Assembly: GCA_023301785.1 (NCBI GenBank)
Contig: JALZUF010000189.1
Span: 1-20,371 of the forward strand
Length of the DNA stretch: 20,371 nt
Direction of reading: 5' to 3'
From: Alphaproteobacteria bacterium
Lineage (GTDB): Bacteria; Pseudomonadota; Alphaproteobacteria; Micavibrionales; Micavibrionaceae
Shown one piece after another: positions 14,345 to 20,371 of this stretch. The number at the start of each line of letters is the position of its first letter. The stretch's first letter is position 1. The translations under genes were made by a program, and so were the position numbers. Below the pieces are notes generated by a model that was not told where the DNA came from, searched no databases, and worked only from the letters and a program-made list of their open reading frames with translations.

Positions 14345-15154
14345 ATGATTACTCAAATAAAAACAGTTAAAGACCTTCGTGCATGGCGGGAGCCGTTATG
14401 GCCGCAAGGTAAAACGTTAGGGTATGTGCCGACCTTGGGCGCGTTACATGAAGGACACTTAGCGTTGGTCAAAGCGGCGCAAGCGCAATGTGACATTTGT
14501 CTTCCTTACATATTCCTAAACCCAAAACAATTTGCGCAAGGTGAGGATTTAGATAAATATCCAAAAACATTAGAGGCCGATTTGGACAAGCTTGAAAGCT
14601 TAGGTGTGACCCATGTCTATACCCCTGACGTCTCAGAAGTTTATCCTGAAAATTTTCAAACACTCGTTAGTAATTTTGACATTGCGCAAAAATTAGAAGG
14701 GGAACACCGTCCTGATTTTTTCAATGGCGTCACCACAGTTGTTTGTAAAATGTTACTACAATGTATTCCCGATAAAGCCTTTTTTGGTGAAAAAGATTTT
14801 CAACAATTACAGGTGATTAAACAAATGGTCAAAGATTTAGACATCCCTGTTGATGTTGTTGGTGTGCCAACGGTACGTGATGAGCATGGCTTGGCGCTGT
14901 CTTCTCGTAACGTTTACTTATCAAGCGAGGAGCTAAAAACGGCGAGGTGCCTGAATCAAATTTTAGAGGACTTTGCGAACAACAAAATAAATGAAGCGCA
15001 AGCGCATGAGAAAATCATGACGGCTGGATTTGATCGTATTGATTATTGTTGCGCCCGTAATTCTGACACTTTTGAAGCAGATAGTTCCAATAGAATATTG
15101 GCGGCCGTTTGGTTGAATAAAACACGCCTTATTGATAACATAGCTATGAAATAA
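14345..15154 (+). CDS. panC: Pantothenate synthetase (pantoate--beta-alanine ligase)
   Basis: PanC joins pantoate and beta-alanine using ATP, making pantothenate, the precursor of CoA. I choose ATG 14345 (269 residues) over the adjoining in-frame TTG at 14342. Numbering from that ATG, the nucleotide-binding PTLGALHEGH (29-38; usually PTMGALHEGH) keeps both histidines, and IFLNPKQF keeps the Asn and Gln of the usual IFVNPTQF. FGEKDFQQLQVI, VPTVRDEHGLALSSRN and ILAAVWLNKTRLIDN complete the family signature. One departure is RPDFFNGV, where most family members have RPGHFDGV. It begins 9 nt after the acyl-CoA dehydrogenase stop without its own clear ribosome site, so coupling is likely. No panB or panD is in the window. 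Confidence 0.95.
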   Translation: MITQIKTVKDLRAWREPLWPQGKTLGYVPTLGALHEGHLALVKAAQAQCDICLPYIFLNPKQFAQGEDLDKYPKTLEADLDKLESLGVTHVYTPDVSEVYPENFQTLVSNFDIAQKLEGEHRPDFFNGVTTVVCKMLLQCIPDKAFFGEKDFQQLQVIKQMVKDLDIPVDVVGVPTVRDEHGLALSSRNVYLSSEELKTARCLNQILEDFANNKINEAQAHEKIMTAGFDRIDYCCARNSDTFEADSSNRILAAVWLNKTRLIDNIAMK

Positions 15155-15180
15155 CCCAATAAACCTAAAAGGAAAAGACA

Positions 15181-15483
15181 ATGTCACTAGAAACAATTAC
15201 AGAGAATATTAAAGGCAAGATGGCGATGGCCGCAGGTATTGACGCCAAAGTGAAGTTTGATTTTGGTGATGATGGTGTGATCCATGTTGACGCCACACAA
15301 ACTCCACCAGAGGTATCACATGAAGATAAAGATGCGGATTGTACATTGAAATGTTCAATGGAAACATTCCAAGGCTTCATTGATGGTACGGCTGATCCAA
15401 CTATGGCGTTTATGATGGGTAAGCTAAAAGTCGATGGCTCTATGGGCTTGGCGATGAAGTTAAATTCAATTATTGAAGATTAA
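15181..15483 (+). CDS. SCP2 sterol-binding-domain protein
   Basis: This 100-residue single-domain protein matches the SCP2 (sterol carrier protein 2) fold, a hydrophobic tunnel that binds lipids or acyl-CoA. The family pattern is visible as a beta-sheet core (AKVKFDFGDDGVIHVDA), a polar strand with ADCTLKCSMETF, the FIDGTADPTMAFMMGKLKV helix-strand segment and the closing GSMGLAMKLNSII helix. AAAAGGA ends 7 nt before the ATG. It follows panC by 26 nt and is the last gene of the acyl-CoA dehydrogenase unit, closed by the terminator at 15504. A role in delivering acyl-CoA or other lipids to the oxidation enzymes is inference from context; bacterial single-domain SCP2 proteins are poorly characterised. 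Confidence 0.9.
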   Translation: MSLETITENIKGKMAMAAGIDAKVKFDFGDDGVIHVDATQTPPEVSHEDKDADCTLKCSMETFQGFIDGTADPTMAFMMGKLKVDGSMGLAMKLNSIIED

Positions 15484-15503
15484 ATCCTCGTTGTGTGATC
15501 ATA

Positions 15504-15536
15504 AAAAAAGCCGCTTCATATTGAGGCGGCTTTTTT
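15504..15536. terminator. Bidirectional intrinsic terminator between SCP2 and FadL-type genes
   Basis: AAAAAAGCCGC (15504-15514) pairs with GCGGCTTTTTT (15526-15536); the loop bases can add three more Watson-Crick pairs and one G-T pair, leaving only TAT unpaired. T-runs exist on both strands, serving the convergent genes ending at 15483 and 15557. Confidence 0.93.
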
Positions 15537-15556
15537 ATTAATTCTTTTTACTGATA

Positions 15557-16828
15557 TTAGAATTTGTAATTCAAACCAGCTGAGAAAATTTTAACATTAC
15601 CTTCAGATGTTGCACTGATGTTTGAAACACCACCATTACGAACCAAGTTAATATTTTCTTTTGAAATATCAATGTAAGTCGCTGCAAAATCTAGGTCGAT
15701 AGCATCATTCAATTTGTATGAAGCACCACCACTGAACCAGTTTCTATCACCGTCTGGTGTTCTGGTTGTTCTGAATGTGTCATTCGTTGGTGTTTCATCA
15801 TATTGATATCCTGCACGCACTGTTAATTTATCATTAAAATCATGTTCCGCACCAATCGCAAACGCCATTGTATTTTCATAGTTTTGCGTCACATTAGAAA
15901 TTGTTACACCTGTGTCTGGGTTAATAGCTTTAATTTCTTGGAAGTTATTCCAACCAAACCATGTGGCTTGCCCCATAACGCGTGTCGCTGGTGTGATGTC
16001 ATGTGCAATCCCGAATGTTAAGATATCTGGTAAATCAAGATCAGCTTCCCCATTTTGCGTGCTATCAGCAGCTGAACCTGTTCCTGCAATATTAACTTCA
16101 CCTTCTAATGTGTGGCTAATGGCTGAACGGTAATGCAGGCCAATTTCTGTGTTTGGTAAGAATGCAGGTTTTGCTTGAAGTCCAACGTTATATCCAAATG
16201 ACCAATCATCACCTGTTAATTGACTTTCACCTACACTCGTTGGTCCACCGACAAAAACAGCAGATTTAAGATTTCCGTCTGCTTGTTGAATGTCCAGACC
16301 CGCACCCAATGATAACCAGTCAGTTGCTTTATAAGCTATAGACGGCGCAATATTCATTGTTTTTAAATGCGTATCAGTTGAATCAAACTGAGCGAAAGAT
16401 CCATCAGTGTAATCACTGCCTAAACCGAATGGTGCTGTGATACCTATACCCGCCCATAGTGGAAGACCAGTGAGGTCTTCTAGAGGGACAACAGCAAAAG
16501 CGTGCGGCACTGGTGTTACGCTGTACGGGTTACCTGTTGGATTAGTACCGCCAACAGCGTTAACAGTACCTGTGTCTTTAATCTTCGCATCAGGTGCTAA
16601 TATATCTACACCAATGTTTAATTGCATACGCTCTAACTTCGTCATACCCGCTGGGTTGAAATAAACAGTAGAGGCATCATCAAGCGATGTTGTTGATCCC
16701 GCAAAAGCTGTTCCTAAGCCTTTGACTGATTGTTCTTGGATATAAAATCCGGCTGCTTGCACTTGATGCGCGCCAGATAATAATAATGTTGCTGTTAAGG
16801 CAGATAAAGTAAGATGCTTATAATTCAT
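15557..16828 (-). CDS. FadL/OmpP1-family outer-membrane fatty-acid transport protein
   Basis: FadL-family porins are 14-stranded outer-membrane barrels that carry long-chain fatty acids or other hydrophobic compounds. The 423 residues start with a signal peptide (1-25, likely cut after VQA), then AGFYIQEQSVKGLGTAFAG (26-44) and NPAGMTKL (58-65), the N-terminal hatch signature of the family. Alternating hydrophobic strands with Asn/Thr-rich loops run to the C-terminus, which ends KIFSAGLNYKF with a terminal Phe, the usual BAM recognition residue. GGGAG (complement of 16837-16841) lies 8 nt before the ATG. It faces the acyl-CoA dehydrogenase unit across a shared terminator. Substrate is not certain: some family members import aromatic hydrocarbons, but the neighbouring beta-oxidation genes favour fatty acids. 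Confidence 0.93.
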   Translation of the reverse strand: MNYKHLTLSALTATLLLSGAHQVQAAGFYIQEQSVKGLGTAFAGSTTSLDDASTVYFNPAGMTKLERMQLNIGVDILAPDAKIKDTGTVNAVGGTNPTGNPYSVTPVPHAFAVVPLEDLTGLPLWAGIGITAPFGLGSDYTDGSFAQFDSTDTHLKTMNIAPSIAYKATDWLSLGAGLDIQQADGNLKSAVFVGGPTSVGESQLTGDDWSFGYNVGLQAKPAFLPNTEIGLHYRSAISHTLEGEVNIAGTGSAADSTQNGEADLDLPDILTFGIAHDITPATRVMGQATWFGWNNFQEIKAINPDTGVTISNVTQNYENTMAFAIGAEHDFNDKLTVRAGYQYDETPTNDTFRTTRTPDGDRNWFSGGASYKLNDAIDLDFAATYIDISKENINLVRNGGVSNISATSEGNVKIFSAGLNYKF

Positions 16829-16874
16829 AGTATGGACTCCCAGGTGGTATTGTTTTTCTTTTGAACTGGCTCCA

Positions 16875-16903
16875 ATAATACCATCGAAGATAAAGCCTGC
16901 CTA
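16875..16903 (-). promoter_or_regulatory. Candidate promoter of the FadL-type gene
   Basis: On the minus strand TAGGCA (complement of 16898-16903) and TATTAT (complement of 16875-16880) are 17 nt apart. An imperfect 7-bp inverted pair, TGGTATT (16845-16851) and AATACCA (16877-16883), overlaps the -10 and could serve as an operator. Both readings are weak. Confidence 0.3.
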
Positions 16904-16912
16904 ATAAAAACC

Positions 16913-17569
16913 TTATTTATTAATGTATTTACGAATAAGATTTGTCATATCTTCTGTTTTGTCACCCATTTTAAAAACACGGATTAAACTATCGTCAGGA
17001 CTTATAAAGTAAATAAAAGAAGAATGATCCATGGTGTAATCAGTCATTTCTTCGGTTTGAACTTTGGCGGCATAAATTTTATACGATTTTTTGGCTTCTT
17101 TAATTTGTGCGGGCGTACCCGTTAAACCAATAAGGCGCGGATGAAACAACTCAACATAATCTTTCATTACAGGCACAGTGTCACGTTCAGGATCTACTGT
17201 AATAAATAATGGCTGGATAGCTTCGCCGTCTTTACCTAAATCTTTTAGCACCGTTGTCATACGTTGCAGTTCTGTTGGACAAATGGCGGGGCAATAAGTA
17301 AACCCAAAATAAATAAGGCGATATTGATTTTTAAAATCACGATGAGTGGCGGGCTCGCCTAGATGATTGGTTAATGTGAAGGGGCCACCAAAGTTTTTAG
17401 CAACAGGACGAATGTCTTTTTCTTCTTCTTGGGATTCGGCAGGCTTTTCAACCAAGGTCATGAGGCGATCATTTTTTTCACCTTGTATTTGGTAGGCAGC
17501 AACGCCAGCCGCAATACCAAGGCCGATGACAAGTATAGCAATAATTTTGATAAGAAAAGGGGTGTTCAT
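16913..17569 (-). CDS. SCO1/SenC-family copper-binding protein
   Basis: SCO proteins deliver copper to, or reduce cysteines of, the CuA site of cytochrome c oxidase. The 218 residues have an N-terminal membrane anchor (about 5-27) and a charged linker (40-55), followed by a thioredoxin-like domain. Copper ligands are all present: C93 and C97 in FTYCPAICPTEL and H182 in MDHSSFIYF. VDPERDT (125-131) is another family hallmark. The domain should face the periplasm. AGGA lies 9 nt before the ATG. It is 54 nt downstream of the PhoH-like gene on the same strand, so they may share a transcript. No cytochrome oxidase subunits are in the window, which is unusual only mildly because SCO genes are often unlinked. 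Confidence 0.94.
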   Translation of the reverse strand: MNTPFLIKIIAILVIGLGIAAGVAAYQIQGEKNDRLMTLVEKPAESQEEEKDIRPVAKNFGGPFTLTNHLGEPATHRDFKNQYRLIYFGFTYCPAICPTELQRMTTVLKDLGKDGEAIQPLFITVDPERDTVPVMKDYVELFHPRLIGLTGTPAQIKEAKKSYKIYAAKVQTEEMTDYTMDHSSFIYFISPDDSLIRVFKMGDKTEDMTNLIRKYINK

Positions 17570-17623
17570 GCGCTTAAGATCCTAAAGGGTAAAATAGAAT
17601 TTATAGCGCATGAACGAGGAGAA

Positions 17624-18400
17624 CTAAAGGACTGTTAACATTTCTGCCACAAGAGGATGACGTACAATATCTTCTGCGCCCAGCTCACAAACGGCAATGT
17701 TTTGAAGAGGCTTCATTTTTTGAATAATCTCAGCAAGGCCAGAAACACCAGCCAGCAAATCACTCTGGTCTGGATCACCTGTGACAATCATCGTTGAGTG
17801 CCATCCTAGTCGTGATAGCAACATCTTAAGTTGGCCATAGGTACAGTTTTGCGCTTCATCAATAACGACGTAAGAATTATTAAGCGTCCGTCCACGCATA
17901 AAGCCAACTGGGGCAATTTCAATCGTACCATCGCTTAAATATTGGCGTACTTTCTTACCGCCCATACGATCGCCAAGCGCATCATAAAGGGGGCGTAAAT
18001 AAGGAGCCATTTTTTCATCAAGGCCACCCGGCAAATAACCAATAGATTCTCCAGCCTCCATCGCCGGGCGTGAAAGAATAATGCGCTCAACTTCACCTCT
18101 TTCTAAGGCTTCCACGGCTTTAGAGATCGCAATATAAGTCTTACCCGTTCCCGCAGGACCAACGGCAAGCGTTAGGTTGTAGTCATCAATTGCTTCCATA
18201 AGCTCGGCCTGACCTGCAGAGCGTGGTTTAATATTTTTCACATATTTTTTATCACGTCGTCCATCAATCGCATCATCCAACGGGTGCCAATCATCGGCGT
18301 GTGCCGCGCTGCCTTTATCAAAGTAAGGATTAACAACGTTGTCATGCTTGGCATAGCCGTTTGATTTATTCGTTTTTGAATGGCGTGATTTTTTAGGCAT
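17624..18400 (-). CDS. Short PhoH-like P-loop ATPase
   Basis: A 258-residue P-loop ATPase of the PhoH family, whose members are linked to RNA metabolism and phosphate starvation. Walker A is GPAGTGKT (81-88) and Walker B is YVVIDEAQN (177-185); between them lies the family signature SRPAMEAGESIGYLPGGLDEKM (110-131), and VTGDPDQSDL (206-215) is the sensor segment. Compared with the roughly 350-residue YbeZ type, the N-terminal domain is missing and replaced by about 55 basic, low-complexity residues, so this is the short form I recall from alphaproteobacteria. No ybeY or miaB neighbour is present, which supports that. AAGGA lies 8 nt before the ATG. An SCO1/SenC gene follows; functional linkage to it is not evident. 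Confidence 0.9.
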   Translation of the reverse strand: MPKKSRHSKTNKSNGYAKHDNVVNPYFDKGSAAHADDWHPLDDAIDGRRDKKYVKNIKPRSAGQAELMEAIDDYNLTLAVGPAGTGKTYIAISKAVEALERGEVERIILSRPAMEAGESIGYLPGGLDEKMAPYLRPLYDALGDRMGGKKVRQYLSDGTIEIAPVGFMRGRTLNNSYVVIDEAQNCTYGQLKMLLSRLGWHSTMIVTGDPDQSDLLAGVSGLAEIIQKMKPLQNIAVCELGAEDIVRHPLVAEMLTVL

Positions 18401-18685
18401 GTAAGATCCTTTTCTTTTGGAGGGGCGGTTGAGGGGTAAAGGCGTAAAAAAAGCCGTTGGCGGTTAAGCGAACGACTTGAAAAACTTGGTATGGAGAAAG
18501 AACACAGGCAATGCTGTCACTTCTATTTATTCTGTCATGGTCATATATATGATCTATCAAGGGAACCCTTGTGTGAGGAATTAATCTACAACCACTATAT
18601 CAAAAAAAATGATGTTTTTCTACTAGAAAGATTTGTGCAAAGTATTTTTGTTTTATTGACGCTTGTATTTTTTGATGAAAATAAA
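18401..18685. other. Intergenic region upstream of the PhoH-like gene
   Basis: This part of a 378-bp gene-free stretch (18401-18778) has no convincing ORF. It holds two dyads close together: a perfect 12-bp palindrome TCATATATATGA (18541-18552) and CAAGGG-AA-CCCTTG (18558-18571). They may be operator sites for the minus-strand PhoH-like gene, whose promoter should lie here. I find no clear -35/-10 pair and no conserved RNA shape. The remainder up to 18778 holds the msrB terminator. Confidence 0.35.
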
Positions 18686-18714
18686 AAAGCCGCCATCTAT
18701 AAAGGGGCGGCTTT
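18683..18714 (-). terminator. Intrinsic terminator of msrB
   Basis: AAAGCCGCC (18686-18694) pairs with GGCGGCTTT (18706-18714) around an 11-nt loop. Read on the minus strand the stem is followed by a run of six T (complement of 18683-18688), 64 nt after the msrB stop. On the plus strand only three T follow, so it acts mainly in the minus direction. Confidence 0.88.
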
Positions 18715-18778
18715 AAGATAATTATAATGCGTGAAATATTATTCAGCCACTATCGGTTTACCACCTAATTTACTAAGG

Positions 18779-19333
18779 TTATTTTTCTTCAAACAACTTA
18801 AGGTAATCGCCATATCCTTTGGCTTCTAAATCTGCTTTTGGAACAAAGTTCATAGAAGCAGAGTTGATGCAATAACGCAGTCCCCCTGATTCTTTTGGTC
18901 CATCATTAAAAACATGGCCAAGGTGTGAATCGGTTGCGCTTGATTTTACTTCGGTACGCACCATGCCTAATTTTGTGTCTTTATGTTCATCGACCATATG
19001 TTCAGAAATCGGCTTAGTGAAAGAGGGCCAACCTGTGCCTGAGTCATACTTATCCGTTGATGAAAATAAGGGCTCTCCATTAATCACATCAACATAAATA
19101 CCATCCTCCTTGTGATTCCAATATTCATTATCAAATGGCGCTTCTGTGCCACCTTCCATTGTAACTTTTTTCTGTAATGGCGTTAGATGGTCAGTACTCA
19201 TTTTTTCACTCATAATTTTTGTCTTTTCTGTCATTGAGTTATCTTTTTTATCCATAGCAATGGCCGAAGCACTAACAATAGCAATTCCTCCAAGCGTTGC
19301 GAGTAATATCAATTTTAAATCACAAATTTTCAT
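18779..19333 (-). CDS. msrB: Exported peptide-methionine (R)-S-oxide reductase
   Basis: MsrB reduces methionine-R-sulfoxide in proteins. The 184 residues begin with a signal peptide or anchor (about 7-26, ending SASAIA), so the enzyme should act in the periplasm. The catalytic domain (about 50-184) is typical: SGTGWPSFTKPI (98-109), GMVRTEVKSSATDSHLGHVF (123-142), and GLRYCINSASMNFVP (151-165) with nucleophile C155. The two CxxC pairs that bind zinc in many MsrBs are absent (INGEPLFSS instead of CxxCxxPLF), and the usual resolving-Cys site has Thr100, so C155 is the only Cys after the signal. It must rely on an external reductant. AAAGGA lies 6 nt from the ATG. It is a single-gene unit. Confidence 0.94.
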   Translation of the reverse strand: MKICDLKLILLATLGGIAIVSASAIAMDKKDNSMTEKTKIMSEKMSTDHLTPLQKKVTMEGGTEAPFDNEYWNHKEDGIYVDVINGEPLFSSTDKYDSGTGWPSFTKPISEHMVDEHKDTKLGMVRTEVKSSATDSHLGHVFNDGPKESGGLRYCINSASMNFVPKADLEAKGYGDYLKLFEEK

Positions 19334-19385
19334 GTTTTTTCCTTTATATTACAGCTTTATTCGCTATGAAACATAAGTTGGTTAC

Positions 19386-19418
19386 AAAAAAGGGCGCCTC
19401 AAAGCTCCCCGTTTTTTT
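19386..19418. terminator. Terminator-like hairpin in the divergent msrB-pyk gap
   Basis: After six A (19386-19391), GGGCGC (19392-19397) pairs with GCTCCC (19404-19409) with one mismatch and a 6-nt loop; C-G and seven T (19412-19418) follow. It has the look of an imperfect bidirectional terminator, but no gene ends here: msrB points left and pyk points right. Confidence 0.5.
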
Positions 19419-19457
19419 ATCTGTTTTGGATAGAAAGCATTGTTATAGCTTTGATGC

Positions 19458-19487
19458 TTTACAATAGGGGGACGAAAGATTCATAAT
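19458..19487 (+). promoter_or_regulatory. Candidate promoter of pyk
   Basis: TTTACA (19458-19463) and CATAAT (19482-19487) are separated by 18 nt, each matching five of six consensus bases. Transcription would start near 19494, leaving a leader of about 27 nt, and downstream of the hairpin at 19386-19418. Confidence 0.5.
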
Positions 19488-19520
19488 GTTGAAAAGATAT
19501 ATAAAGAGAGAAAAAGACAT

Positions 19521-20371
19521 ATGCCACCGAATATCCGCCGTTATAGACAAACAAAAATTTTAGCTACATTAGGGCCAGCTTCAGGCGAACCAGAAATGAT
19601 GCGCAAACTTTTTGAAGCAGGCGTAGATGTCTTCCGCCTCAACTTTTCTCACGGCTCCCATGAAGCGCACCAAACAAACGTTAATACGGCGCGTGCGCTG
19701 GAAAAAGAGTTTGGCCGCCCCGTCTGTCTTGTTGGTGACCTTCAAGGGCCAAAATTGCGCATTGGTCGGTTTGAAAATGATTCGATTGAATTAACGGAAG
19801 GTATGTCATTTCGTTTTGATATGGATGAAAAACTAGGTGATGAAACCCGCGTTCAACTGCCGCACCCTGAAGTTTTAGAAGCGATGGATGTCGGCTCTGA
19901 AATCTTACTTGATGATGGTAAGGTTCGTGTTGAGATCACAGGTAAAGATGATGATGGTCTTGATGCAAAGGTTATTTCAGGCTCAAAATTATCGAACAAT
20001 AAAGGCTTTAATATCCCAGGTGTTATTCTACCGATTGAAGCGTTAACTGAAAAAGATAAAATCGACCTAGAAGCCGCTATCGGCATGGGTGTTGATTGGA
20101 TCGCGCAAAGCTTCGTGCAGCGCCCAGAAGATGTGATGCAGGCGCAAAAACTTATTAAAGGGCGCGCGGCGCTGATGGCAAAAATTGAAAAGCCATCTGC
20201 TGTTGAATTAATTGACGGTATCATCGAAGTTGTCGATGGTATTATGATTGCCCGTGGTGACTTGGGTGTTGAAATACCGCCAGAGCAAGTACCGTCTGTT
20301 CAAAAGAAACTGGTTCGTAAAGTACGCCATGCGGGCAAGCCTGTTATTGTTGCAACGCAGATGCTTGAATC
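19521..20371 (+). CDS. pyk: Pyruvate kinase, 5' part
   Basis: The frame starts at ATG 19521 and stays open to the right edge, giving the first 283 residues of an expected 470-480. Pyruvate kinase makes pyruvate and ATP from phosphoenolpyruvate and ADP. The first barrel half is plain: TKILATLGPAS (11-21), VFRLNFSHGS (37-46) with substrate Arg39, GDLQGPKLRIG (72-82), the B domain (about 84-165) and SNNKGFNIPGV (158-168). The active-site signature is ALMAKIEKPSAVELIDGI (217-234), with K221 and metal ligand E223, then IARGDLGVEIP (243-253) with D247. IVATQMLE closes the visible part. No internal stop or frameshift. AGAGAG is only a weak ribosome site. The remaining barrel and C domain lie outside the window. 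Confidence 0.96.
   Translation, partial: MPPNIRRYRQTKILATLGPASGEPEMMRKLFEAGVDVFRLNFSHGSHEAHQTNVNTARALEKEFGRPVCLVGDLQGPKLRIGRFENDSIELTEGMSFRFDMDEKLGDETRVQLPHPEVLEAMDVGSEILLDDGKVRVEITGKDDDGLDAKVISGSKLSNNKGFNIPGVILPIEALTEKDKIDLEAAIGMGVDWIAQSFVQRPEDVMQAQKLIKGRAALMAKIEKPSAVELIDGIIEVVDGIMIARGDLGVEIPPEQVPSVQKKLVRKVRHAGKPVIVATQMLE

Noticed and set aside
18491..18721. Plus-strand 76-codon ORF between the PhoH-like gene and msrB
   Set aside because: Its last codons are made by the msrB terminator hairpin, the protein is unlike any family I know, and the frame has no ribosome site or neighbours on its strand.

Overview
The window is a gene-dense, mostly housekeeping stretch of an AT-leaning alphaproteobacterial chromosome. 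The best lineage marker is the minus-strand gene at 5166-5558, a zinc-ribbon protein with an FYDL motif and a long acidic tail. I recall that family (TIGR02300/FYDLN_acid) as alphaproteobacterial. A glmU-glmS pair, a periplasmic SCO1/SenC protein, a FadL-type porin and a signal-peptide MsrB all fit a Gram-negative envelope. I cannot name the genus. I see no rRNA, tRNA, CRISPR array, transposase or phage gene.

Layout, left half: the 3' end of a DUF3108 gene (1-561); glmU and glmS for UDP-GlcNAc synthesis, closely followed by an unnamed multi-pass membrane protein (634-4514); an unrecognised AT-rich orphan (4610-5161) converging on the acidic zinc-ribbon gene (5166-5558). From 5777 a tight plus-strand run follows: thiolase, an 86-residue two-helix membrane protein starting inside the thiolase stop codon, a FadN-type hydroxyacyl-CoA dehydrogenase/enoyl-CoA hydratase, and a small transglutaminase-like protein. 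It ends at a strong terminator at 10074-10101.

Right half: a Pro/Ala-rich lipoprotein and a 524-residue M32-carboxypeptidase homologue lie on the minus strand (10128-12069). A small charged protein follows on the plus strand, then an acyl-CoA dehydrogenase, panC and an SCP2-like protein as a likely operon (12557-15483), closed by a bidirectional terminator facing a FadL-type porin (15557-16828, minus). SCO1/SenC, a short PhoH-like ATPase and msrB follow on the minus strand. The window ends inside pyk, which runs off the right edge.

Functional theme: FadL-type uptake, acyl-CoA dehydrogenase, hydratase/hydroxyacyl dehydrogenase and thiolase together cover all of beta-oxidation except acyl-CoA ligation. 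SCP2 (lipid binding) and PanC (pantothenate for CoA) are woven into the same units. The most unusual gene is the M32 homologue: it aligns well through the family's conserved regions but has lost all three zinc ligands and the catalytic glutamate, so it is probably a pseudo-peptidase. Other points of interest are the transglutaminase-like gene coupled to fadN, the RGRP (AT-hook-like) motif in the acidic zinc-ribbon protein, a strong ribosome site feeding a two-codon ORF, and a terminator-like hairpin in a divergent intergenic region where no gene ends.
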